Source: Polyangia bacterium
Lineage (GTDB): Bacteria > Myxococcota_A > Polyangia > Polyangiales > Polyangiaceae
Reading direction: 5' to 3'
Assembly: GCA_030426145.1 (NCBI GenBank)
Contig: JAUHZF010000043.1
Coordinates: 1-37,242 of the forward strand
DNA: 37,242 nucleotides
The notes below the pieces were generated by a model. It was not told where the DNA came from. It ran no database searches and saw only the letters and a program-made list of their open reading frames with translations. Shown here in pieces: positions 7,838 to 15,627 of the stretch. The number at the start of each line of letters is the position of its first letter. The stretch's first letter is position 1. Both the position numbers and the translations under genes were made by a program.

Positions 7838-9205
7838 TCACGGCTTTCCGGATGCGAGGCGATCCAGCTCCGCGAGCGCGCGCATGTGCTCGATGAAGCT
7901 CGTGATCCGAAACTGCACCGTCTTCTCGAAGGCACGCTTGGCGCCGGGCGCGTCACCGCGCACGAGGCGACGCATGCCGATGTAGTAGTGCGCCTCGCAG
8001 AGCTGCTCCTTCTGGATGCGGGCGTCGGGGTTCTTCGCCCTGGCCAGCAACTGCGCCTCGCTCATCCCTCCGAGGAAGTAGGCCATCACCGGGGCCGGCC
8101 ACGTCGCCGGGTCGACGGTCTTGCGGCGTGCGCGCAAGGCGTCATTGCCCGCGACCCCGCTCCGTTCGCGTGCCGCCCAAAGCCAGAGCTCGCAGTGAAG
8201 CCAGTCGCGACGTAGCAGGCAGAGTTGCTCGAGGTCGGGGACGGCGGCTTTGGGCTGCCCGAGGTTGAGCTTCGACATGGCGCGGCGAAACCAGGCGACC
8301 CAGTAGGTGGAGCCGCGCTCGATGAGGGTGTTCGAGGCGGCGATGACGCGAGGCCAGTCCTTGCGGCCGTAGGCGTTCTCCGCCGCTCGAGCGCAAGCGT
8401 TGGTGTGGCCCTTTTCACAGGCCTTCATCAGCACGTCGTCGGGCTGCGTCGACTTGGCGTGCGGCGTGGGCATCAGCGTGAACAGATGAAAACACGCCTG
8501 ACCGTCCGCCTTGGGCTTGTTGAGGCAGATATCCTCCAGCAAGGCGATGGCCTGGGGCCGCTGGTTGGGGTCGGCGAGCATGAGGCGGGCGAGGTCGTAA
8601 CAGCCCGCACCCTCGCCGAGCTGACAGGCTTGCTCCATCAGCTCGAGGCCCCGCACGACGTCGCGGTCGACCCCTTGCCCGGTGCGGTAGGCCTCACCCG
8701 CTTTGGCGCAGCCCTCAGCCACCCGCAGCGCGCAGCCTTGCTCGAAGCGGGCCACGGCTTGGGCCCGCCTCTCTGGGTCGAGCCACTCGACGCGACCGAG
8801 CGCCACGCACCCTTCGGCGAGGCCGCCATTGCAGGCGCGTTCGAGGGGGCGGCGGGCGCCTGGCGGGTCGAGCGAGCTGAGCACGAGCCCGAGGTCGAGG
8901 CAGCTCGGGTTGTGGCCGAGACCACATGCCGTATCGGCGATGCTTCGGCGGCAGCCCGGGTCGCTGCCTTTGGCGGCCTCGAGACAAGCGTCGTGGTCGT
9001 GGGCCCGGCAGCGTTCGGCGCAGTGCTCGCCGCAGGTCGCCCGCTCGAGGCATCGGCGCAGGTCTGCGCGCCCGGCGTCGAAGGGCCGGGCGGTCGCCGC
9101 CCTCGGATCCGGGCTCGCCTCGATAGCCACCGGGGCCGGAGGGGGAGTGGGCGCGGAGCCCGTACAGGCGACCGCAAAGGTGAGGACGACGCCGGCGGGT
9201 CGCAT
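7838..9205 (-). CDS. Sel1-like/TPR repeat lipoprotein
   Basis: 455 residues. The N-terminus ends at LTFAVAC, a plausible lipobox (Cys14), followed by a Pro/Ala stretch. Residues about 85-275 carry helical repeats with paired cysteines spaced C-x7-C (Cys94/102, 125/133, 158/166, 194/202, 263/271; a looser pair at 227/238), as in cysteine-rich Sel1-like (Hcp-type) proteins. The C-terminal third has TPR-like helices (YWVAWFRRAMSKLNLGQPKA; EAHYYIGMRRLVRGDAPGAK). It is likely periplasmic or on the outer membrane and binds a protein or peptide partner. Its ATG overlaps the stop of the AI-2E permease gene (TGATG at 9207-9203), so translation is probably coupled. An enzymatic role is not indicated. 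Confidence 0.83.
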   Translation of the reverse strand: MRPAGVVLTFAVACTGSAPTPPPAPVAIEASPDPRAATARPFDAGRADLRRCLERATCGEHCAERCRAHDHDACLEAAKGSDPGCRRSIADTACGLGHNPSCLDLGLVLSSLDPPGARRPLERACNGGLAEGCVALGRVEWLDPERRAQAVARFEQGCALRVAEGCAKAGEAYRTGQGVDRDVVRGLELMEQACQLGEGAGCYDLARLMLADPNQRPQAIALLEDICLNKPKADGQACFHLFTLMPTPHAKSTQPDDVLMKACEKGHTNACARAAENAYGRKDWPRVIAASNTLIERGSTYWVAWFRRAMSKLNLGQPKAAVPDLEQLCLLRRDWLHCELWLWAARERSGVAGNDALRARRKTVDPATWPAPVMAYFLGGMSEAQLLARAKNPDARIQKEQLCEAHYYIGMRRLVRGDAPGAKRAFEKTVQFRITSFIEHMRALAELDRLASGKP

Positions 9206-10599
9206 CAGTCGGCCTTCGGATCCGGCGGGGCGCTCGATACGGGCGGGGCGTCGCTGGCCTCGGTGTCCGGCTCGACGTCGGTCGGGCTGGCCTCGGGGGT
9301 CGGCTCGGTGTCGGCGGTCGAGGCGGTGCTGGTCGGCGCCGCATCGTCGCGCTCCAGCTCTTCCCCGGCCGACAGCAGGGTGGTGTTCGCGGTCTGCGCG
9401 CCACCCTCGTCTGGCTCGATGTCAAAAGCAGCCGCGGGCCGGGTGGAAGGGCTACGCGCCGAGACGACGTCGACATGGCCGTCGTCCGAGTGGGGCATCA
9501 CATCGACCACCGAGGGCAGATCGGCGTCGTCTTTGCCGACGTCGAGGAGGACGGCGATGAAGCGGTATTCCCGGCTGTTCTCCAGCATGATCTTGATGAT
9601 CATGGTGAGGGGAACGCTCAAGAGCATGCCTACCGATTCCCAAATCCAGCCCCAAACCACGAGGGACAGGAAGACGACGGTGGTCGAGAGTCCCAGCCGG
9701 CGGCCCATCCACATCGGCTCGAGCACGTTGCCGACGAGGGTGTTCACGACCATGTAGCCCACCAAGAGCGCCAAAGCCGTGCCTGGGCCGTGCTGCACGA
9801 GCGCGAGCAGGACGGCTGGTACGGCAGCGATGATCGACCCGATGGTGGGGATGTAGTTGAGCAAGAAGGCGACGAGGGCCCATAGGACCGCGAAGTCGAC
9901 GCCGAGGGCGGCGCACCAGATCCCGATGAGGCCGCCGGTGCCGAGGGAGACCACGCTCTTGATGGCGAGGTAGCTCTGCACTTCGGTCGCGATGCGCCGG
10001 TACTGGGAGATGTCCGCGTCCGGGGTCCCGCCCATGGCGCGGAGCTTGGCCGGCACGGTGCCCTTCTCCATGAGGATGAACACCATGGTGAACATCACCA
10101 GGAACGTGTTGGAGAGCGCGGAGGCGAGCCCCCCCATCGCCGACGGCACCACCCCCAGGACCCGGGAGGCCGCTTGGCCGGGCTCAATGACGCTGGCGAG
10201 GTGGCTGGCGTCGAGCTCGGGGGGGAGGCCGAGGCCCTGAAGCCACCTGAGCCCACCCTGCGCCATCTCGGCGAGGCGGGCGGTGTAGATGGGGATCGAC
10301 TCCTGGAAGCTCGCCACCGAGCTGCCGACGACGGCTCCCACCATGGCGAGCAGGCCGAAGATCCCCATGACCACGAGCAGCACGGCGGCCGCGTTGGGGA
10401 TGCGCCGCCGCTCGAGCCAGCCCACGGCCGGTGCACAGATGATGGCCAACATCACCGCCACCGCGATGGGGATGAGGATGCTCTTGGCCTCGCGGAGGCC
10501 TTCGATCACGATCCAGAGCGCCGCCACCGTCCAGATGGGGTTGCGCACCTTGGCCAGAACGGCTGGAAGCAAAGATGTGGACGGAGGGCCCTGACTCAC
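9205..10599 (-). CDS. AI-2E family transporter (PerM/TqsA-type permease)
   Basis: 464 residues from a GTG at 10599 (MSQGPPSTSLLPAVL). The frame continues upstream but would overlap the divergent TlpA gene, and no better start is seen; the start is uncertain. There are about seven to eight transmembrane helices with family signatures: WLERRRIPNAAAVLLV, FLVMFTMVFILMEKG, LWALVAFLLNYIPTIGSIIAAVP, and LVGNVLEPMWMGRRLGLSTTVVFLSLV before the last helices. The family exports small molecules or ions; autoinducer-2 is one substrate, but most members are unassigned. A soluble tail of about 90 residues after the membrane domain is Asp/Glu/Pro/Thr-rich and unusual. The stop overlaps the start of the Sel1/TPR lipoprotein gene, suggesting the two work together in the envelope. 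Confidence 0.87.
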   Translation of the reverse strand: MSQGPPSTSLLPAVLAKVRNPIWTVAALWIVIEGLREAKSILIPIAVAVMLAIICAPAVGWLERRRIPNAAAVLLVVMGIFGLLAMVGAVVGSSVASFQESIPIYTARLAEMAQGGLRWLQGLGLPPELDASHLASVIEPGQAASRVLGVVPSAMGGLASALSNTFLVMFTMVFILMEKGTVPAKLRAMGGTPDADISQYRRIATEVQSYLAIKSVVSLGTGGLIGIWCAALGVDFAVLWALVAFLLNYIPTIGSIIAAVPAVLLALVQHGPGTALALLVGYMVVNTLVGNVLEPMWMGRRLGLSTTVVFLSLVVWGWIWESVGMLLSVPLTMIIKIMLENSREYRFIAVLLDVGKDDADLPSVVDVMPHSDDGHVDVVSARSPSTRPAAAFDIEPDEGGAQTANTTLLSAGEELERDDAAPTSTASTADTEPTPEASPTDVEPDTEASDAPPVSSAPPDPKAD

Positions 10600-10684
10600 C
10601 TCGCGGCATCGTGGCCAAACCGTGCCGCGTTGTCCAGACGACGCGTTGTGCCTCGAGGAAGTGGAGGTGCTAGCGTTCACGTGC

Positions 10685-11248
10685 ATGAGTGAGGCAAGAG
10701 AGGCCACCGAAGCCCCGGCTGACGAGGAGCGCACCCCCCTCTCCGGCATGGTGATCGTCATCGCGCTGGGGGCGCTCTTGGGCTTGCTGGTGCTGCCGCG
10801 GCTCAGTCCGGCGCGCGCTGGAGTTTCGGCCGACATGGAGTTGGCGCCGGACTTCACCCTGCCGGTGGCCGCCAACGGCGAGACCGGCGCTCGCATGCAG
10901 CTCGCCGACCTTCGCGACAAGGTCGTCATCCTCGACTTCTGGGCCACCTGGTGTGGGCCTTGCCGCATGCAGGCCCCCATCCTCGACCGCGTCGCCCGTC
11001 GCCACGCCGACGACGTCGTCGTGCTCGGCATCAACGTGGGCGAGTCGCCCGGGCTCGCCCAGCGCTACGCCCAGCAGGAGGGCCTGTCGTACCCGATTCT
11101 GGCCGACGTCAATGGCGAGGCGCAGGAGCTCTACGAGGCGAACACCCTGCCCACGGTGGTGGTCATCGACCGCGAGGGAAAGGTCCGCTCGCTCGTTCAT
11201 GGCGTGATGCGCGAGTCCGCGGTCGAGAAGGCGATTCGCAACCTCTGA
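10685..11248 (+). CDS. Membrane-anchored TlpA/ResA-like thioredoxin-fold protein
   Basis: 187 residues. The ATG at 10685 (MSEAREATEAPADEE) puts a short acidic N-terminus before a membrane anchor (GMVIVIALGALLGLLVL, about 21-37); a longer frame from 10622 is less plausible. The periplasmic domain has APDFTLP and the active site WATWCGPC (Cys90, Cys93), then NTLPTVVVIDREGKV with the cis-Pro. TlpA/ResA proteins reduce disulfides in the periplasm, for example in apocytochrome c maturation or oxidase assembly. A c-type cytochrome is encoded at 24045 but not nearby. It is divergent from the permease, with an 85-bp shared promoter region. The cyclase gene follows after 25 bp. Confidence 0.92.
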   Translation: MSEAREATEAPADEERTPLSGMVIVIALGALLGLLVLPRLSPARAGVSADMELAPDFTLPVAANGETGARMQLADLRDKVVILDFWATWCGPCRMQAPILDRVARRHADDVVVLGINVGESPGLAQRYAQQEGLSYPILADVNGEAQELYEANTLPTVVVIDREGKVRSLVHGVMRESAVEKAIRNL

Positions 11249-11273
11249 GCGTCGAAGGGCCGGCTTCCCTATA

Positions 11274-12650
11274 ATGGGGCGGGCCTTCGCTTCTTCGATG
11301 CAGATCTCCACCAAAGTCGCGTTCGCGATTTCGCTCATCATGCTCGGCGCGGGCACCGTGGGCGGCGCGGTGGCGCTGCAGCAGGGGGAGCAGAGCCGGC
11401 TGGAGGACTTCAAGACCGCGCACGACGACTCCGTGGAGCTCCTGGCCGTGTCGGTCGCGCCCGCGGTGGCCGAAGAGCGCTTCGAACGGGTCCAGGCCGT
11501 GCTCGACAACGTGCACAACTTCAAGGAGCGTTTCCCCGACGTCGTCGACATCGAAATCGTTCGACCCGATGGGCGCGTCATCGCCTCCCTCGACCCCGTT
11601 CGCTACAACACCGTGATCGATGTGCCCATCCCCCAGGGGCAGAGCTTCGCGGTCGCCGAGACGAAAGAGACCTACACGGTCTCGCGCTACATCAAGCTCA
11701 AGCACTCGCTCGGGAAGATCCGCGCCACCTTCAGCAAAGAACACCTCAACGCACGCACCGAGGTGCTGATGAAGCAGGCGCTGATGCTGCTGCTGTTCAG
11801 CATCAGCGCGGCGGGGGTGGCGCTTCACCTCGTGCACCGGCGGCTGGTGGCCAAGCGGCTCTCGCGTTTGGCCAAGGCGGCAGGTGAGATCGAAAAGGGC
11901 AACCTCGCGATCGAGGCCAGAGAAGAGGGGAGCGATGAGATCGGCGAGCTCGCGCATTCCTTCAACACCATGGCCAAGGCGGTCCGGCACTACACCGAGG
12001 ACCTCGAGTCGATCATCGCCGAACGCACCGAAGAGCTTCAGGCGGCCAACAAGCGCCTCGAGCAGCTGGCCACCACCGACCAGCTGACCGACGTCTGGAA
12101 CCGCCGCTACTTCGACGAGAGCGCCAGGCGCGCGCTGGAGGTGGCGCGCCGGAACGAGCGTCCGCTGAGCGTGGTCTTGGTGGACACCGACAAGTTCAAG
12201 TCGGTCAACGACACCTTCGGTCACCCGGTGGGCGACGAGGTCCTCAAAGCGGTGGCAGCGGTGCTGAAGGAGAACGCCCGGAAGTCGGACCTCGTCGCGC
12301 GGTTCGGCGGCGAGGAGTTCGCCATCCTCATGCCCGAATCAGGAATCGGGCTCGCAGCCCAGGCGGCCGAGCGCATGCGCGAAGCGCTCGAGTCGGACGT
12401 GAGGCCGCGGGTCGATGCGCTCGGAGATCGGGTGATTACGGCGAGCTTCGGGGTCGCGGCCTTCGAAAACGCGAGCGATCGGCTCGAGGATTTGCTAAGT
12501 GCCGCCGACGTCGCCATGTACGAGTCCAAGGAGTCGGGGCGTAACCGGGTCACGGTCGCGAACCGGCACGAGGTGGAGGATCCACCCTCGGCCTCGTCAC
12601 TTTCAGGAGAGATTGCGCTAGAAAAGGGCATGGCGGCCGATGGGGGTTGA
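11274..12650 (+). CDS. Membrane-bound HAMP-GGDEF diguanylate cyclase
   Basis: 458 residues. TM1 at about 14-36 and TM2 at about 168-187 bracket a periplasmic sensor of about 130 residues of no recognised type (VVDIEIVRPDGRVIASLD hints at a PAS-like/dCache fold). A HAMP region (about 188-240), a coiled coil (EERTEELQAANKRLEQ-like) and a GGDEF domain (265-435) follow. The signature is GGEEF (345-349), expected to make c-di-GMP; an inhibitory I-site RKSD (Arg336, Asp339) is at the right spacing. A tail of about 25 residues follows. The gene lies between the TlpA gene and a PhnD-like binding protein, whose SD overlaps this stop codon. The start is uncertain: the ATG at 11274 sits inside a TATAAT sequence, and an in-frame ATG at 11298 is an alternative. 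Confidence 0.92.
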   Translation: MGRAFASSMQISTKVAFAISLIMLGAGTVGGAVALQQGEQSRLEDFKTAHDDSVELLAVSVAPAVAEERFERVQAVLDNVHNFKERFPDVVDIEIVRPDGRVIASLDPVRYNTVIDVPIPQGQSFAVAETKETYTVSRYIKLKHSLGKIRATFSKEHLNARTEVLMKQALMLLLFSISAAGVALHLVHRRLVAKRLSRLAKAAGEIEKGNLAIEAREEGSDEIGELAHSFNTMAKAVRHYTEDLESIIAERTEELQAANKRLEQLATTDQLTDVWNRRYFDESARRALEVARRNERPLSVVLVDTDKFKSVNDTFGHPVGDEVLKAVAAVLKENARKSDLVARFGGEEFAILMPESGIGLAAQAAERMREALESDVRPRVDALGDRVITASFGVAAFENASDRLEDLLSAADVAMYESKESGRNRVTVANRHEVEDPPSASSLSGEIALEKGMAADGG

Positions 12651-12659
12651 GGAGTGAGC

Positions 12660-13652
12660 ATGGGGAGGATCACGAGACGAAGCTGGCTGGGTCACCTGGG
12701 CCTGGCGACCGTGAGTCTCTCGCCTCTGGCGGGTCTCTTGGGCTGCTCCGAGCCGATCCAGGCCAACAAGGAGAAGACCGACGCCCTCATGGCGCTCGAC
12801 CCGCAGGGTGCGGTGCCTCCCGTCATCCGTATCGGCATCACGCCCTCCACGGGTGAAGACACGGGTGCGCGGCTCCAGCCCCTGGTCGACTACCTCGAGC
12901 GCGCCTTTGGCGTCACGGCCGAGGGCGTCACGGCCGAGGGCTACGACCACCTCGCCGTGCTGGTGCAGGAGCAGGCGGTCGAGATCGGCATCTTCAGCCC
13001 TTTGAGCTACGTCAAAGCTCTGGAGAAGAACGTGGAGGCGGTTGCGATCGCCACCGCGACCCGCAACGGCTCGCCCACCTACCTGGGCTACCTCGTGGCC
13101 AACCGCGAGAAGCACGGCGAACGGCTGCCCTTGCTGGACGAGTTCCGGGGCAAGCGCGTGGCCTTGGTCAACAAGTCCAGCACCTCCGGATACCTCTACC
13201 CTCGCGCCATGCTTCACGAGCGCGGCATCGACCCTGACGTCTTCTTCGGCGAGCAGCTCTTCGCCAAGAACCACAAAGACGCGCTACGCATGGTTCGCGA
13301 CGGCGAGGCCGACCTCGCGGCGGCGGCGAGTTCCTTCGTCGATTCGGTGCAGATCGCCGATGAGCCCGAGGGACAGGTCGGCGAGCGGGAGGGGCATTCC
13401 GACTTCGTGGTCGTGGCCAAGACCCGCCACATTCCGCTCGACTGCGTCGTGGTTCACAAGCGACTCCAGCGCGACCTCGGCATGACCCTGCGCAAGGCAC
13501 TCGAGGCCTTGGTGCACGACCCGGTGGCGAACGAGAAGCTCGGGCAGACGTGGGGCCTCGATGGCTTCGTACGTCCGATGCGACTTGGATACCAAGAGAT
13601 CGCGCGGGTGTACCAAGACGCGCAGCAGCGAGCGGAAAAGAAAACGGGCTGA
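12660..13652 (+). CDS. PhnD-like phosphate/phosphonate-type substrate-binding lipoprotein (Tat signal)
   Basis: 330 residues. The ATG at 12660 is chosen because GAGGAG (12649-12654) lies at good spacing; a GTG two codons upstream is possible. The N-terminus has TRRSWLG, a twin-arginine motif, and a lipobox LLGC, so it is predicted to be a Tat-exported lipoprotein. The mature part matches the PhnD/PtxB-type binding fold: IRIGITPS near the start, VEIGIFSPLSYVKA, GKRVALVNKSSTSGYLYP, and DGEADLAAAASSFVDS. Members bind phosphate, phosphite, phosphonates or related ligands. No ABC permease or ATPase is adjacent. Its gene begins 9 bp after the GGDEF cyclase, so a role as a ligand-sensing partner of the cyclase is inferred. 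The end overlaps a terminator hairpin. Confidence 0.88.
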   Translation: MGRITRRSWLGHLGLATVSLSPLAGLLGCSEPIQANKEKTDALMALDPQGAVPPVIRIGITPSTGEDTGARLQPLVDYLERAFGVTAEGVTAEGYDHLAVLVQEQAVEIGIFSPLSYVKALEKNVEAVAIATATRNGSPTYLGYLVANREKHGERLPLLDEFRGKRVALVNKSSTSGYLYPRAMLHERGIDPDVFFGEQLFAKNHKDALRMVRDGEADLAAAASSFVDSVQIADEPEGQVGEREGHSDFVVVAKTRHIPLDCVVVHKRLQRDLGMTLRKALEALVHDPVANEKLGQTWGLDGFVRPMRLGYQEIARVYQDAQQRAEKKTG

Positions 13653-13672
13653 GCCCAGAAGGCTCAGCCCGT
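13644..13672 (-). terminator. Strong intrinsic terminator for the acidic membrane protein gene
   Basis: A perfect 12-bp stem (ACGGGCTGAGCC, 13644-13655; GGCTCAGCCCGT, 13661-13672) with a 5-nt loop. Read on the - strand it is followed by TTTTCTTTTC (13644-13634). It therefore terminates transcripts of the gene at 13746, while overlapping the stop of the PhnD-like gene on the other strand. On the + strand there is no T-tract. Confidence 0.85.
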
Positions 13673-13745
13673 CATCTCCATTTCGCTGCGCTGTCCCATG
13701 AACCTCGGCGCATGAACCGAGGCTCAGGGGAGCCCGCGGGCGGAT

Positions 13746-14528
13746 TCAGCCGCCGAGCTTGCAGCTCTCGATGTGGCCCACGTACCAGCCGTTGGCCGGG
13801 ATCCATCCCTTGCCGGGACCCCACTGGATCTTGGCTCCGCGTGCGAGACCCTCGACCTTGTAGCGGCACTTGGCGCTGAAGCGGGGACTGGGCCGTTCCC
13901 AGTTCTCTTTCTCCAGCTTCTTCTTCATCTCTTCGCTCGTCCACACGCCTGACGCGATGAGCTGAATGTTATCCACCGTGGTGTAGGGCTGCAGGACCTG
14001 AGGATCCTTTCGAGCGTCGGCGCCCTTGCTGCGGCGCTTGTTGTCCGACTCGAAGGCGCAGTAGTGACCCTTGACCTCGTCCTTCATCGCGCAGGCCAGA
14101 TCCTTGTAGTCGGTGGTGACGAGCGTCAGCTCCACGGTCACGGTTTGGCCGATCTTCCACTTGGGCTTCGCCGCTCCCGGCATGCCCGCGCCGCGGCTGC
14201 CGAGCACCCCGAAGGCCAGCGCCAGCCCGCCTACGAGCACCACGAAGAGCACGATGTTTCGCGTCGATGAGCTCTGCTGCTTCCGTCGAGCTCGCGCCGG
14301 TGGACCGCGTCGAACCCGCGCGGGGGGCTCGTACGGCTCGTCGTCGTCTTCGTCGTCGTCGTCGTCGTCTTCGTCGTCGGCGTCTTCGTCGTCGGCGTCT
14401 TCGTCGTCGGCGTCTGCGTCGTCGTCATCGTCAGCGTCGTCCGCGGGCGCTTCGGTTTCTTCCTCGCGCTCCTCGTCCTCGTCTTCACGGGCTTCGTCGT
14501 CGCGCTCTTCGTCGGCGTCCTTCGTCAT
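13746..14528 (-). CDS. Single-pass membrane protein with highly acidic cytoplasmic N-terminus
   Basis: 260 residues. Residues 1-66 are almost entirely Asp/Glu with Ala (for example DDDDDADADDEDADDED). A basic/Pro patch (about 67-83) precedes one transmembrane helix (NIVLFVVLVGGLALAFGVLG, 91-110). The C-terminal domain (about 120-260) has several cysteines and aromatic residues (CAMKDEVKGHYCAFESDNK; GWIPANGWYVGHIESCKLGG). It has no recognised domain. By the positive-inside rule the acidic part plus basic patch should be cytoplasmic and the C-terminal domain periplasmic. It is divergent from the FabH-like gene (86-bp gap) and has its own terminator. The acidic run is coded by GAC/GAG repeats; length may vary between strains. 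Confidence 0.75.
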   Translation of the reverse strand: MTKDADEERDDEAREDEDEEREEETEAPADDADDDDDADADDEDADDEDADDEDDDDDDEDDDEPYEPPARVRRGPPARARRKQQSSSTRNIVLFVVLVGGLALAFGVLGSRGAGMPGAAKPKWKIGQTVTVELTLVTTDYKDLACAMKDEVKGHYCAFESDNKRRSKGADARKDPQVLQPYTTVDNIQLIASGVWTSEEMKKKLEKENWERPSPRFSAKCRYKVEGLARGAKIQWGPGKGWIPANGWYVGHIESCKLGG

Positions 14529-14614
14529 GGGCGGCGCGAATGTAGCGCAACGAGCCCGAGCGGGGGAAGTGCACCGACATCGGGGGCGCTTGGCGCCCTC
14601 ATTCTGCTTCGGCT

Positions 14615-15625
14615 ATGCCGCTTCTCATGCATCACGAGCACGTGGTCCCGCGAAGTCGCATTCTGGGAACGGGCAGCTACCTTCCGGAGCGGGTCGTCAC
14701 CAACCTCGAGCTCGAGGAGCGCTTCGAGACCACCGCCTCGTGGATCGAGAAGCACACCGGGATCCTGCGGCGTCACGTGGCGGGCGAAGGGGAGACGACG
14801 AGCGACATGGCCGCCGCGGCGGGGCGGCGCGCGATCGAGGCGGCCGGCCTCTCCGTGGCTGACCTCGACCTCATCATCCTCGCCACCTCGACGGGCGATT
14901 CGCCCCTGCCCGCGTCTGCGGTGCATCTGCAGCAGAAGCTCGGGGCGGACCTCATCCCCGCCTTCGACGTGAACGCCTCTTCCACGGGGTTCTTGTATGG
15001 GCTCAGCATCGCGGATCAGTTCGTCGCGACCGGCACCTACAAGACGATCCTGGTGGTGGGGGCCGACTGCCCCTCACGCATCATTCGGCCTGCCGACCGC
15101 ACCGGCGCAGCACTGTTCGGTGATGGGGCGGGTGCCGTCGTCGTGGGGCCGAGTCACGACGACAGGGGGATCCTGAGCTGCCGGATCCACGCCGACGGGA
15201 GCCTCGCCGGCCTCATGCAAGTCCCCGGTGGTGGCACCGCGGAGCCGATGACGGTCGAAGCCCTCGAGAAGGGCCGGCACTACCTCGAGGTCGACGGACG
15301 CGAGCTCTACGGCGTAACCGTGAAGCACCTCACCAGCTATTCGATGCAGGCCCTCAAGGCCGCGCGGCTCACGAGCGCCGAACTCAACTGGGTCATTCCG
15401 CTTCAGGCGAACATGAAGATCGTGACCACGATCTCTCAGCGGCTCGGCTTCCCACTCAGTCGCTTCGTGCTCAACCTGGCCGAGTGCGGCAACACGATGG
15501 CCGCGTCGCTGCCCATCGCGCTCGACGAAGGCGTGCGTGACGACCGCGTGCAGGATGGCCATACGGTGCTTCTGACGGCGCTCGGGGCCGGCGTGACCTG
15601 GGGCGCGATGATGGTGCGCATGTAG
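14615..15625 (+). CDS. FabH-like (KAS III) protein lacking catalytic Cys and His
   Basis: 336 residues covering the whole beta-ketoacyl-ACP synthase III fold: RILGTGSYLPERVVTN, DLDLIILATSTGDSPLPASA, RTGAALFGDGAGAVVVG and a C-terminal TALGAGVTWGAMMVRM. FabH uses a Cys-His-Asn triad. Here the Cys position reads NASSTGF (Ser123), the His position reads PLQAN (Leu263 instead of His), and only Asn293 (CGNTMAAS) is kept. The codons TCC and CTT are each one base from TGC and CAT; the frame is otherwise intact. Normal decarboxylating condensation is therefore unlikely. Serine-type KAS III relatives (DpsC) and partner-stabilising forms (PqsB) are known, so an acyltransferase, a heterodimer partner or a recently inactivated enzyme are alternatives. 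The start is uncertain; a second ATG lies at residue 5. Confidence 0.85.
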   Translation: MPLLMHHEHVVPRSRILGTGSYLPERVVTNLELEERFETTASWIEKHTGILRRHVAGEGETTSDMAAAAGRRAIEAAGLSVADLDLIILATSTGDSPLPASAVHLQQKLGADLIPAFDVNASSTGFLYGLSIADQFVATGTYKTILVVGADCPSRIIRPADRTGAALFGDGAGAVVVGPSHDDRGILSCRIHADGSLAGLMQVPGGGTAEPMTVEALEKGRHYLEVDGRELYGVTVKHLTSYSMQALKAARLTSAELNWVIPLQANMKIVTTISQRLGFPLSRFVLNLAECGNTMAASLPIALDEGVRDDRVQDGHTVLLTALGAGVTWGAMMVRM

Positions 15626-15627
15626 GC

